A stretch of 64,000 nt of DNA from Chrysopilus asiliformis. Taxonomy: Eukaryota > Arthropoda > Insecta > Diptera > Rhagionidae. Position 1 is the stretch's first letter. The number at the start of each line of letters is the position of its first letter. Shown here in pieces: positions 9,587 to 20,420 of this stretch. Made by a program: the position numbers and the translations under genes. The stretch spans positions 20,927,530 to 20,991,529 of the forward strand of contig OZ035962.1 in assembly GCA_964034945.1 (NCBI GenBank). The letters run 5' to 3'. The notes under the pieces were generated by a model. It saw nothing but the letters and a program-made list of their open reading frames with translations. It had not been told where the DNA came from and made no database searches.

Positions 9587-12105
9587 GTTTTATTTTATTC
9601 TTATAGTGATTTATATCAGAGTTGACCGTTAGATAGTATTCATCATTTAATGCAAAAGGGATTTTTTTTCGAAAATTTATGGTTTGATTTTTGTTTTGTT
9701 TTTTTTTTTTCATGGATTCTCTATGCATTTACCTTTCCGAAAAGGTTAATATCTACAGCTTTTCGGAAAGGTAAATACATGTGCGATATTTCAATAAAAA
9801 TTTCTAATAAATTAAAGTGGCTACAGATGTGGCTGGTTACCTAGAATTGGAATAAAAAACTTCACACCCTTCTACAAGTGTTGAGGTAACATTTTATTTA
9901 TTTATTTTAAATCTATTTTTTCAAAAACATTTCAGTGGGGATGGCTAGGAGTTTCAGGCAAACACTATAGGCATCATAAAAGTTATGAGCGAAAAAAGTT
10001 CAAGTGGCCACAGGTGTGGCCGGTTGCCTGTTTAAGAGTTAAGAGTTAGGACTATATTTAATGTTGTTTAGGAATTAGTTTTTGCTTTGTTATAGTAATG
10101 TGTTTTTTGTTGTGTTTGGTAAATGCAAATTTTTGCCTTAAATTCTCAACAAATGTCGTTTGTATAACATTTAATAGATTTTGATTTATCAATGGTGAAT
10201 TGACAACAATCTTCATATTTATTCGAACCCTTATTTATTACCCGATAGACAACAGAAAATTTATTTACAATTAATTGAATTGGAAACTTCTGTAGTTTGC
10301 TGGTAACTGATAAGGTGCTGGTTCAGACACTAATCACTTTCACACAAATTAAAACAAATACAAGAAATCATGTTTTCGTGATGTTTATTCTTCACTCGAG
10401 CATAAAATGAGTCATTAAGAATCTATGTGTGTGCATATGAAATCTCTTTTTGCCCCTATCCCTGACCCTTTTGAGTTTGAATATATTTCTCTGACTACAA
10501 CTTAATCACAAGAATTTGTGGTGCTGCCTAAGGGCAGATTTCATTCTTGAGATGTTCAGTTCCGTCTACGCTATATATGTTTAACCAAAGAAAATGTCAA
10601 ATACAATTTTCAAAATGGAAATGAAACTAACATACATATATGAACTTTTGCTTCTGCACGTCGCCATTTTATATGAAATGTTAGAAAATGAATTATTATT
10701 ATCCACTAGCGACTGAGGAGAAAGATGTAGTCTTTGAGAAATGGAATTAAGGAAAAAAGTTTCAACAATTTTCTTTAAATTTTTTTTCTTCTTTCTTTAA
10801 GTTTTGCTTCATCTCAAAATCAGTTTGTTGTGCAGTTGGGTAAAAGTTCGCCTGCATGTCCTTTATCACAACATAACATCTGACAAATCAATCAAAACTT
10901 TTTTCTTTAAGCATTCAAGCGTGACAGAGAAAATGCCGGGAAGAATTTATTCAAAAATATTTTGCTATATCCACTTCTTGATCAAATTAATCCCGCATTT
11001 GAAAATCATCTTTTTCAATATATATAGCTTTGAACGCTTAGCGTCCAAAGCTATAATTGAAATAGAAAAATCACTATTGACTTCGAACCCCTTTTGTTTT
11101 TAGTTAATTAACTAAACTGTGTATATCAAGCCGTTTTAATATCTATTTTAGGCAAGGAAATATGGCACCAAATACAAAAATCATTGTCAAAAACCGATCA
11201 ATATCGAAATAAATATGAATTCAGATGACAGAATAAACAAATCGGTCACGTCTATTTGTGTTTAATCATCACTGAAGGAAAGTAAAACTTTTTCTTGGAA
11301 TTTTTTTCTTAATAATATCAACAAAACTAAAAACACTTTGCTGGACAATAACAACTGTGGGAACCATCATGTTGCCTGGTTTATGATCCGGTTGTTTATT
11401 TGATAACATCCTTAGCGCCAATCATCAACTTTAGCTCAAATATTCCTGGTTTTCGATTCAAGTGGAAGACTTAATTCAATTTTTTCCTAGAGGGGGTCAA
11501 GATAGGAGATCATAGCATAGATCATAGAATATAGAATAGATTGGACCACAAAGTATGTAGCCCTTGACTTGCTACAAAAATAAATATTTCGGTTACATTG
11601 AATATTTGTAAGTCCACTCACTTCACAAATATTTGTAGGTTAACGGCCGATCTAAATATTCATTTGGAATTGAAAACGCAGCGAAAACATTTCATCTTCT
11701 TATCGTTCTTCTCAAAAAGCAATATTAGATATTTCATTGATTCAAAGAAAGAAGAAACAGTATTTCTTCATGTAACAAATAATCAAACAAATAACCTAAC
11801 AACTTCATAAAAAAAGCTCGGAGGCGTTTTCTTTATATCTGAAAAAGGAAAATCTCTTCGACAAAAATAAATTTTTATGGTAGATACGAGACTATAGATA
11901 GGGTTAAGGGTTCTGTTGTTATTTTGTGTTCGTCATAAATCGACACGCACCAAAGGCGAAAAGGCCAACTTTGCATCAAGGGCCATCATAAACAAAACAA
12001 GGTCTATGTGGAAAAAAGATCTAAAAGTTATTTGAAGACGGTAGCCAATTGTTGTTTGGTTACGTCGGTCGTTTTGACAAAATCTTGTCAGTTGATTGAA
12101 TAGGC
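9587..12105. other. Interval without recognised gene
   Basis: AT-rich sequence. About 9700-10030 contains two similar motifs, GTGGCTACAGATGTGGCTGG and GTGGCCACAGGTGTGGCCGG, and a 9727-9778 inverted repeat (TTTACCTTTCCGAAAAG). A small hairpin, TATAGCTTTGAACGC and its inverse, lies at 11022-11054. The open frames at 10804-11103 and 11598-11810 lack domains. Confidence 0.4.
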
Positions 12106-12108
12106 TTA

Positions 12109-12481
12109 GCGTGGTATTACACACGGCAACTTTCGGGCTTACTTAAGCCGATTTTTGGGAGAAACGACTGAGGAGGGAAAAGTTGCCACTCGAAATCATG
12201 GCTTATGGATAATCTGCATACATGCAAAGCGAGTGAACCGGTTTGGGAAAAGTAGTAGGCAGAAATCATTTTCGTTCTGACCGTCAGCAGGTAAAGATCT
12301 TGGGAAGTATATGAGCAGCAGCAATTTCAATGGTTTGAGTCCACACACACCCATGTAAACTTGTGTAGCATATGCAAACAGGATTGGCTTATTTAAGCCA
12401 CAAGTGTAAGCACATTGGCTTATTAAGCCCAAAAGTTGCCGGCTTAAATAAGCCCGAAAGTTGCCGTGTGTAATACCACGC
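12109..12481. mobile_element. PIF/Harbinger-type MITE, TTA duplication
   Basis: Terminal inverted repeats of about 33 bp, GCGTGGTATTACACACGGCA then ACTTTCGGGCTTA, match their inverse at the right end. TTA lies directly outside both ends (12106-12108 and 12482-12484). GGCTTA/TAAGCC motifs are reiterated within (12360-12450). No transposase domain was recognised, and the 126-codon minus-strand frame across it is most likely fortuitous. Confidence 0.85.
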
Positions 12482-12484
12482 TTA

Positions 12485-13614
12485 GAAGATTTTCGACACT
12501 GTAGCATCGTCGATAGGGGAATATAGTTGTCAGTGTCAGTAACAACATAGTTTACCGTTTGTTTTTTTTTAACCATGTTAGTTTAAGTAAACAAGTTGAA
12601 ATCATCGTCCATGAAGCTCATCTTCAACTAAATATATATGCATAATCTCGTACATACCTATAGGGATATCGAGTTTGTTACGCCTAAAAACAGTGAAAAA
12701 CAAGTTATTAAAAAAAACAGTTTACGGCATATTTTGGAAGAAACTTGTATTAACCACTTGGTGGGTAGCGACGTGACATACTCATCCATATCGTACTTTA
12801 ATTTTATCGTATACCAAATGCCATTTTCGACTTTATAAAGGAATGATAAGGGGTTGGGTTTGGTCCAACTTCTTTTAAACGCGCCAGGTCCCGGAGTTCT
12901 AGCGCTTTTGGTAGCCGAGAAAACCACTATGAAAGAACCGTTAGTTTTCAAGGAAATTGCTAAAATCAATATTTTCACTCTGTAATGAGAATACCTCGAG
13001 AATGGATAAAGCTAAAAATTGACAGTTAAAAACAAGTACTGGGAGCTATTTTTTATTTCTTATATAGCAATTTATTTCTTACATAGCACCACAAAAAACC
13101 GCTAGTTTTCCAAATTTTTAGAAATACCGGTAAATATCGATAACGGTTCGAGATATGTAGGTTTTGTGTACACCAAAAATATGGCAAATATTAATATCTT
13201 CACTTTTCTTCGTATGAACCAATATTGAAAAACGCTTTGTTTTGGAGTAAAACGCAAAAAACCAAATCTAGTTTTTTTTTTGCAAATTCAATTTTTATTT
13301 TTCAATGTACAACGTTTTGAAACTGAAATTTTTGCAGATCTCGCCGTAAGTTATTCGCAGGATTAATAGTTTAACAACAGGACAATAAAAAAAAGTTGCC
13401 CCTATTTGGAATAGTTTTTCCGCGATTTTCCCTAAAAGTTTAAAAGTTGATTATCTCAAAACTATTTACGTTTTGGCGTTTGGTACAAGATAAGAATCAA
13501 GGGACGATGTGGCAAATAATCTTAAATGCTCGACGACGTGAATATCACATTGATCAACATGGTCAATGGAAACGAAGATTTTTGCTATTTTTGCCCTTAA
13601 AATCGGCAGCATTG
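12485..13614. other. Interval without recognised gene
   Basis: AT-rich sequence. Segments such as GAACCGTTAGTTTTC (12938) and CCGCTAGTTTTCC (13097) resemble 52215-52235, which suggests a diverged dispersed repeat. No supported coding region. Confidence 0.4.
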
Positions 13615-14060
13615 TACTCTATATGGTATATCATATAGAAGTATATTAGATGTAGTATACCGTTTGTAACGCATCGAACCAATCACCGGACATAAAAATG
13701 AACTACATCAGGGTGTCAGGGATGACAAAAAAATTTGATTTCCGCATGTCAGTTCGTCTGTCTGTCTGTCTGTCCGTGAACACCATAACATTCGAAAGGA
13801 TTGAGCTAGAGACTTGAAGTTTTGTATATTTACCTTTTTTCGTAAATAGCCCAGCTAAGTTCTTGAACGGGCAAAATCGGATCATTCCTTCTCCCTGCCT
13901 TTACAAACGAAACAGTTTTTTGCAATTTTCTCGAAAACGGTAAAAAGGTTCTAGAGACTAAAAATTCTTATATTGACCTGCGCGAAATCTTATATTCCAT
14001 TCTTTACATAGATTATACAGACTTTGATGTAAATTGCTTTTTGCGATTTTCCCTCAAAAC
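13615..14060 (-). mobile_element. Mini-me-like element, reverse orientation
   Basis: Reading left to right: a TATATGGTATATCATATAGA terminus, a GTTTGTAACGCATCGAACCA core, GGGATGACAAAAAAATTTGA, a GTCT/GTCC array (13750-13777), AACACCATAACATTCGAAAG and GAGCTAGAGACTTGAAG. This is the order seen at 26715-27245 and 33252 in other copies. The GTTTGTAACGC core resembles the conserved core of dipteran mini-me elements. The right limit is approximate. Confidence 0.65.
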
Positions 14061-14267
14061 AGGATCTTTTATGCATAACCCCCGGTCCCTTGCACCAGCG
14101 GAATGTTGGTATCTCAATTTGGAAAAAAGTGAGATACATAACATGGTACCCCATTTTTACCGTAAAATAAATATCTCAGTTTTTATTGTCTTTCATCCAA
14201 AAGCTCTCTTAGTTTCACTTAGATTAAAAATAAAATTTCTTTATTCAAAATTCAAATTTTTACTTAC

Positions 14268-14522
14268 CGTTGTTGTATGAGGTGTATATGCGGCATACGC
14301 TGGTTGGGGTAATGGGGCTGAGTATCTATAAGCCTGTTGAGCAGCAGCGGCTGCTGCTGGTGCATAACCCTGTGGTGTCCAACCGGCACCTCTATACGGA
14401 GCACCAGCTAACCCACCTGCAGCTGGACTAGTCATAGCTGGCCTCTGGGCCCCTTTTAAGGAAACCGGGGCTGGAGGCGGAGCTCCCGGGTACGCGCTTC
14501 GAGGCGCTGTGGTTGTGCTGCC
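14268..14522 (-). CDS. shep: shep (alan shepard) coding exon
   Basis: This is an internal exon of 85 codons on the minus strand. It is bounded by a pyrimidine-rich acceptor (TTTTTCTGTTGTAATTTTAG, AG at 14524-14523) and a consensus donor, GTAAGT (14267-14262). It starts and ends in phase 0. The translation begins [17 protein letters not shown], continues [11 protein letters not shown], then has [16 protein letters not shown], a run of alanines, [16 protein letters not shown] and TPHTTT. These Ala/Pro/Tyr blocks match my memory of the low-complexity N-terminal region of Drosophila Shep, an RBMS-family RNA-binding protein with two RRMs that acts in neurons and at gypsy insulators. The RRMs are not in this window. 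An in-frame Met codon (14435-14433) could start a shorter isoform, though the frame is open above it. GC content is far above that of the surroundings. A LINE lies antisense in the upstream intron. Confidence 0.88.
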
Positions 14523-14677
14523 CTAAAATTACAACAGAAAAAATTATGAATGTTTCGAATTAAACTGTTATTAAATAATTTATTATTTATATAAAATTAA
14601 TTAAGATTTTTAGACTGCACACTAGCGTGGAGTTAAAATGTATGGAAACGCTTATTTTTTCGAGATGATATTTTGCA

Positions 14678-14759
14678 CAGCTTAAAATTAGACAAAATAG
14701 CACATTATTTCCCACTGTGACAGTAGAAATAATATGACATTTTGTCTAATTTTAAGCTG
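14678..14759. repeat. 82-bp hairpin in the shep intron
   Basis: Arms of about 34 nt, CAGCTTAAAATTAGACAAAA and its inverse, enclose a 14-nt loop. There is one short mismatched block (TAGCAC versus TGTCAT). It lies about 155 bp upstream of the shep exon in transcription direction, between the exon and the LINE. It is probably a small foldback MITE; no target duplication was evident. Confidence 0.75.
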
Positions 14760-14884
14760 TTATTTTGAGGCCACAAGCCAGTTGGAATTTGGAAATGTTT
14801 GTATAAAAAAGCTAATTGGTAAATTTCACGTCAAAGCATCTCACGTTTAAAGTTATGTCCACTTTCTTAATTTTTTTTCTGAGT

Positions 14885-16995
14885 TACGCGTAATTTTCTT
14901 GGAGGGGAACGACCCGAACGAATCGGAGAAAGGCCTAAATGATATTAATGCAGTTTTAAGCCGTGTAAAAGATAAAAAAGCTCCGGGCATGGATAGAATT
15001 CCGTATGAATTTTATAAGAATGCCAATGATGGTTTATTGAACGAAATAAGGCATATTTTCGAGGATATGTTTCAAAAAGCATACTGTCCCGATGCTTTCA
15101 AGAAAGCCGTTATTTTTCCCTTATTCAAGAAAGGCGATCCTAATGGAGTAGAGAATTACCGCGGTTTATCTTTCTTGGATACTTTATATAAACTCTTTAC
15201 TGGGGTCATACTAAACAGAATATCTTCGTGGATTGAACAAGAAAAGGTACTGAACGAATTCCAAGCTGGTTTTAGAAAAAATTATTCGACGGTGGACAAC
15301 ATCTTTAACTTGGCGAGCCTCATACATTTGAAGCTAAATAAAAAGAAAAAACTTTATGTATTCTTTGTAGACTTAAAGGCGGCGTTCGACACAATAAATA
15401 GAAACGCTCTTTTCTATAAGTTATCAAAGTTGGGAATGTCGTCTAAAATAATTGCATCTCTGAGAGCAATCTACTCTGATATCAAATGTGCTGTCTGGGA
15501 TGGTGTACTGTTGTCTGACTTTTTTGAAGTGCATCAAGGAGTTAAACAAGGATGTTTACTGAGTCCAATTTTATTTTCGCTATTTCTAAACGATCTTCAT
15601 GACGAGCTTACAGGTGGAGTTATGTTTGGGGCTTTAAATATTAAAATTCTACTTTACGCAGATGATTTAGTTCTATTGGCAGAGGATCCAGAAACGCTCC
15701 AAAAGATGATAAACCAATTTGAAATGTACTGCAAAATGTGGAACCTGCAAGTAAATCTTGAAAAATCTAAAATTGTAATTTTTCGCAATGGTGGAAAAAG
15801 AGCAGAAAACGAAAACTGGACTTACAGTAGTACTCCAATCGATGTAGTCAACAACTATAAGTATCTTGGGGTCAATTTTACTTTTAATATGTCGTTCAAC
15901 AAACACCTGGATGAAAAACTTACTGCATCAAAAAATGCGATCAACGGCGTCTGGTCCTCCTTCCTAAAAAATAAGAGAATCTCCCATTCAGGGAAATACA
16001 AAATCTTCAATGCATCAGTGAGGTCAATTATGAGCTACAGTGCACAAGTGTGGGGCTTCAAAGAATACGAACAGGTTGAGAAATTACAAAGATACTTTAT
16101 CAAATCTATGTTTCATCTTCCTAAAAACACACCCAATTACATGATTTCGCTGGAAACTGGACTACCCAGGCTCTTCTGTGGCACCCTAAAAACGCACTTT
16201 AATTATATAACAAAAATTTTGAGCTACACAGAAGATAGGTTACCTAAAGTTCTAGCAGAAACGGCGATAACTGAGAATGTGTTTTGGGCAGCCGAATGGA
16301 AACAAATATTTCGTAGAGCTGGTGTAAACTTTGATTTCGAATACCGAACCAACTGGAAAACTCAACAGTCTGAGGCACTAAAAGCAGTTAAAGTTAGCCA
16401 TTGGGAAGAATGCGTCGAAAAAGCTATCACATCTCAACACCATGACGAGTATGTGGAAATACCAAATTACTTCTCTGATACGCATATTGTTGATATGGTT
16501 AGCCTGATATTTAAAGTAAGAGGAGGCTTACTTGATGTAAATGCTAGGTCATTCAAAAATAATAACGATGCATCTTGTAGTTGTTGTAACATGAACGCGA
16601 TTGAAAACACTTTTCATTTTCTTGCAATATGTCCTATTTTCAAAGCTTACCGTAAAAGCTATTTGGGAAAATATGAGCTAACGAAAGATGAAATGTATGA
16701 CTATTTAAACGGCTCGGACTATGACTCTTTGTTCCGCTATCTAGACATAGCTTTAAGATATAGAAGATTGCTTATAAATGAATTTAATTAATTAAAAATA
16801 TTTGCATATAAGTTTCCGCATAATTATTCAAATTAATTTTATAATAAAAAAAAAAAAAAAAAAATTTGTTTTTTGCCAACCTGACAGACAACGCAAGTTA
16901 TGTCAATACGGTTTTAAGATTCTAAAGATTGTAAATCAAATTATATTTTCTTTTGAATAAAACTTATTATTATTATATTATTATTATTATTATTA
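14885..16995 (+). mobile_element. 5'-truncated non-LTR retrotransposon (LINE)
   Basis: The element begins within or just before a reverse transcriptase frame and lacks the upstream endonuclease and ORF1, as expected for 5'-truncated LINE insertions. After the stop at about 16791 there is a short 3' UTR with a 19-nt A run (16846-16864), an AATAAA-like GAATAAAAC (16955-16963) and a TTA-rich tail (16964-16995). The 5' limit is approximate because no target-site duplication could be identified. It lies antisense to shep. Confidence 0.85.
14899..16791 (+). CDS. LINE reverse transcriptase ORF (5'-truncated)
   Basis: An uninterrupted 630-codon frame encodes the reverse transcriptase half of a LINE ORF2. 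Residues 26-32 (KKAPGMD) belong to the conserved N-terminal RT region. Motif A is FFVDLKAAFD, with Asp158 as catalytic residue and Asp164 after it. GVKQGCLLSP (214-223) precedes the catalytic YADD box at 253-256. A thumb-like region follows (RSIMSYSAQVWG, near residue 380). The C-terminus has a CX2CX9HX4C cluster (Cys560, Cys563, His573, Cys578), the zinc-knuckle type common at LINE ORF2 ends. The endonuclease domain is missing. The first Met is probably not the natural start, because the open frame seems to be a fragment of a longer protein. Having no stops over 1.9 kb points to a recent insertion or a young source. I see no RNase H domain. The clade (R1, I, CR1 or other) cannot be set by eye. 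Confidence 0.9.
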   Translation: MEGNDPNESEKGLNDINAVLSRVKDKKAPGMDRIPYEFYKNANDGLLNEIRHIFEDMFQKAYCPDAFKKAVIFPLFKKGDPNGVENYRGLSFLDTLYKLFTGVILNRISSWIEQEKVLNEFQAGFRKNYSTVDNIFNLASLIHLKLNKKKKLYVFFVDLKAAFDTINRNALFYKLSKLGMSSKIIASLRAIYSDIKCAVWDGVLLSDFFEVHQGVKQGCLLSPILFSLFLNDLHDELTGGVMFGALNIKILLYADDLVLLAEDPETLQKMINQFEMYCKMWNLQVNLEKSKIVIFRNGGKRAENENWTYSSTPIDVVNNYKYLGVNFTFNMSFNKHLDEKLTASKNAINGVWSSFLKNKRISHSGKYKIFNASVRSIMSYSAQVWGFKEYEQVEKLQRYFIKSMFHLPKNTPNYMISLETGLPRLFCGTLKTHFNYITKILSYTEDRLPKVLAETAITENVFWAAEWKQIFRRAGVNFDFEYRTNWKTQQSEALKAVKVSHWEECVEKAITSQHHDEYVEIPNYFSDTHIVDMVSLIFKVRGGLLDVNARSFKNNNDASCSCCNMNAIENTFHFLAICPIFKAYRKSYLGKYELTKDEMYDYLNGSDYDSLFRYLDIALRYRRLLINEFN

Positions 16996-17051
16996 ACTTG
17001 AAATATTGGTGACTCCTAAACGACTCAACCGATTAAGCTCGAATTAAACCC

Positions 17052-17102
17052 GGAAATTTTCAATCTGAAATTTTCGACTGGAAATTTTCGACCTGAAATT
17101 TT
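17052..17102 (+). repeat. GAAATTTTCGACCT minisatellite
   Basis: Four imperfect units of about 14-15 bp (GAAATTTTCAATCT, GAAATTTTCGACTG, GAAATTTTCGACCT, GAAATTTTATA). Confidence 0.85.
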
Positions 17103-17360
17103 ATAGGAATATGCTTACAGGTCCAAAGTATTTTTTTAAATTAAAAATTTGTCAATTTGTCCTTAATTGGTCGAGCCATTTAGGAGTTACAAATATTTCA
17201 AGTTTACGGCATTTCTCCGATTTTGAACCACCGCACACCGGGGGTCGTATCCAGTCAAGAAAATTAGAGATAAAATATTTTTAGTGGAAAATTTTTTTAA
17301 TTGTCACGAAGGGATCTCATGACTTTTGGATTTTTACTCCACCCTATTGCACACAGTATT

Positions 17361-17523
17361 ATACAGTAGAGTATGCTTAAATACAACACGGATAATTGCA
17401 TTAAATGCAAAATCACACGTTTTTAATTTCTCAAATGTGATAAGTTTAGACGGTTAAATGCATAACACGGATAAATGCAAGTAAATTGGTACAAAAATCG
17501 TTGTGCATTTAAGCGTGTACGGT
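17361..17523. repeat. Possible small TIR element with ATGCATTTAA motifs
   Basis: The left TACAGTAGAGTATGCTTAAA and the right GTGCATTTAAGCGTGTACGG (inverse) form a diverged inverted repeat. Between them TTAAATGCA and GGATAAATGCA recur at least four times. Ends and superfamily are uncertain. Confidence 0.4.
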
Positions 17524-18775
17524 CGTAAATTTTTTATTTCATAAAGATAATTTAAAATAAAAATAAAAACAAATTTCTGATTGACTTCTATATTCTATTA
17601 TTTGTACAAAAAAATACCAAACGCACGAATATCTGATATAATGATCTTAAATCATAATCAAAATGCGAATATTGAACACTGAAATGTGAGATACTTTTTG
17701 TCACGATGACGCGAATTCCTGCATAAATTCAAACAATTTTCCCGGCTAACTTGAACCTATTTGCATTTGTTAATAGCTATCGAGTCGCTTCTATCCACTC
17801 TTTGCATTCGAAATGAGATAAATGATGATGGCACCTGCTCTTAACCTTAATATGAAAATTTTAAATTCAGGTACGAAATCGTAAGACTGTTCGTACATAA
17901 AAACATGTAATTCACGACAGTGATGTGACATAAAACTCCCAGGTAAACGGACTTTTTATGATAAAATTATCAGATATTGTGTTACACCGCGTTTACAAGC
18001 CTTAGTAGAACCAACATAGAAATCTCCCCACCGCCGCATGTTTCATTTGACAAGAGCTGTAAGTGTCTATATTAGCAATATGCTGCAAATTGCATCGAAA
18101 CGGAAATATCTACTGAAATTTCAGCTATTTTGACTCTGAAAATTGTGCGAAATTTAAATTGATCAACCTCGCGTTATTTCTTTGCTTTCTCAAAATTCAC
18201 ATTTTTAGGCACTCCGTGTCAATATTTTCAAAAAAGTATCTGATGTGAACAGCTTACACTATAACCCGACAATTTACGCTATAACCCGACGAATAAAATA
18301 TTAGTTAATATGAGAATATGAATTTTTATTTTACAAAATCAGATATGAAGGACAAAAGAATTGTTGTTTTTGAGATTAAAAATATTTAAACCAGTTTATG
18401 AGTTACCCACCATATCGGCAAAAGTGGACCTGGTACAGCCAAACTTCTGTCAGATTCGGATTCAGCGACCCCAAATTACCCAGTAACGATTCTTATATCG
18501 TGTGCACCAGAGTGAATGTCGGCCTGTTAATCAGTTTTGATCGACTAAAAATTTCCTTCAACTAATTAGTCAATCGAAAATAAGTTACATGAAGCCATGA
18601 AAATTCATGAAGCCCTTGAAAATTCTATTAAATGCTTTAAAATTTTGATAGCCGGTTTTGAAGATTTTTATTCTTGTTCTTATGACGCTACATCCTAAGG
18701 TGGTACTAGACCTCCTAAATAAGCGTTTCATAACCATTTATATTACCTGCTGTCCGAACCTGTTGAAGTTTTAAA
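17524..18775. other. Interval without recognised gene
   Basis: AT-rich sequence. 18450-18590 is an inverted diverged copy of about 700-830 (GCGACCCCAAATTACCCAGT and TTTTGATCGACTAAAAATTT versus GTAATTTGGGGTCACTGAAT and AATTTCGATCGACTAAC). GACCCCAAAAA blocks at 37650, 37815 and 48240 may belong to the same repeat. Confidence 0.45.
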
Positions 18776-19260
18776 TAGAGATGCAAACCGATTTTTTAAC
18801 CCAACAAAAATCACTGAACCATTGAAATTTGAACCACAATTGTGATCCAAAACTATACCAGTTTTTAAAACAAATGCTGTAACCAATCCAAAATACCAGA
18901 AACTTTTTTACTAGTTTCATTCGGTTCAAATTTGAATTTTGAGTATCAAAAATTCTTGTAATTTTCTGTTTTCGACCAGATTTAGAGTCCAGCACCTTTT
19001 TATGTTAATCTAGTACATGCCCCCTACCAGTGTTGTGAAAGAACGAAAACCACTAAACCAATAAAAATTCAGGCAACCAAAACCAGAAACAAATTTTTGA
19101 AGTTTTAGACACCAAAACTAGAACCACATTTTTTAAATTCAAGAAACCAACACCAAAATCAGAACCAAATTTTGAAATTTTGGGAACAAAAACCAGAAAT
19201 GCAATTCTCCCTTGAACCAAAACTGAATCACACTCAAGAATCTTTTGGTTTGCATCTCTG
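18776..19260. mobile_element. hAT-type MITE with perfect 8-bp duplication
   Basis: The ends TAGAGATGCAAACC and GGTTTGCATCTCTG are inverted repeats. GTTTTAAA occurs immediately outside both ends (18768-18775 and 19261-19268). An 8-bp duplication with (C/T)AGAG-type ends is typical of hAT. The interior is a degenerate array of AACCAAAACCAGAACCAAAT-like motifs related to the AAACC of the terminus. No transposase is present. Confidence 0.88.
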
Positions 19261-19268
19261 GTTTTAAA

Positions 19269-20420
19269 AGGATTGCAAACTATGGATGAATTTCAGCATT
19301 TGTAAGGTTTTCTAGAGGTTGTGATTAATTTAATTAATCTATCAAATAATTTCCTCTTTGAGCACATCTTCTACTTTATCCTAAATCATGACTGATTACA
19401 TGATTCTGTATTTCGGTTTTACTGTAAAAATTCGGTTTGCTTGTAGTTATTTCACTGTTTTTAACGTATTTTATTAACGTTGTAATGATTTTAAGTCTGT
19501 AGAACAAAATCGATACAATTACCACACCCTTTCTAGTTTAAATATTCAACAAACTTAAGCTTTTTTAAAACATATATATTCTTCATTCGTCAAAGACAAT
19601 TACCCCAACGGACTTTGTGTTTATTTTGTATACTATTCACATTGTAGAGTTAAATCTACACAATTGTGCGTGAGACTATTTTCAAATATGTATAGCCATT
19701 TCGTTGTCGTTCTCCCAAAAGCATTCTAACGAAAGAAAATTTTACAAAAAACGGCAGAAAAGAACACTGAGCAATTTGGGACATTTTCTACTTTTTCAGT
19801 ATATGAGTGCGGATTTTTTGCACATTCACATCACGAACTGGAAATTTATTTTGCCATACACACTAACAAAAAAAGGGGCGAAAATATTTAAATTTTTTTT
19901 TCTTCTCGATGGGATTCTAAAACTGATAACCGCCAAAGATAAGATGATGGTGAGAATTTTAACATTTGTTGTGACCACATCTTTTTTCGACGCTGTGCAT
20001 GTATAACAAAGGACAAATGCATTAGGAATATTATCTTAGGGATTAACAAAAAAAAAATACGGATAGAAATACTGGAACCTATTTGGCCCCAAGATAAAAA
20101 TGCCAAATTCAGTTTGAAACTCGATATTGATTTAATGCAAAACAGGACGTCAGATGAAACCCGTTCTCTTTTAATGGCAAAAAGTTGATGAATAATTTTC
20201 CCTGAATAAAAGTTGGCCCAAAAGTTTTCCTAGAGTAAAATAAACTGGAAAATCCTTTCGATAATAGTGGTAACATCAGGCCTACTTGAAATTTATTACA
20301 TAAATTAAGATTATGGCTGTATTTTCCAAAATGCTGAACAAAATAAATCTAAAATTGCCACCGCGTGGCTTTACTATAAGTACTTATAATTTTTTTTTAC
20401 TTCTTTTTATATTCTTTATA
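19269..20420. other. Interval without recognised gene
   Basis: AT-rich sequence. The 100-codon frame at 19704-20006 is Lys- and Phe-rich without a recognisable domain, and nothing supports it as a gene. Confidence 0.4.

Noticed and set aside
14241..14267. Extension of the shep frame past the exon (VSKNLNFE then stop)
   Set aside because: The first intron bases GTAAGT form a consensus donor exactly after an ACG codon, so the extra codons are intronic read-through.
15673..15906. Minus-strand 77-codon frame inside the LINE
   Set aside because: It is the shadow of the reverse transcriptase frame on the other strand.
19704..20006. 100-codon plus-strand frame
   Set aside because: Lys/Phe-rich composition expected from AT-rich DNA; no motif, no splice context.
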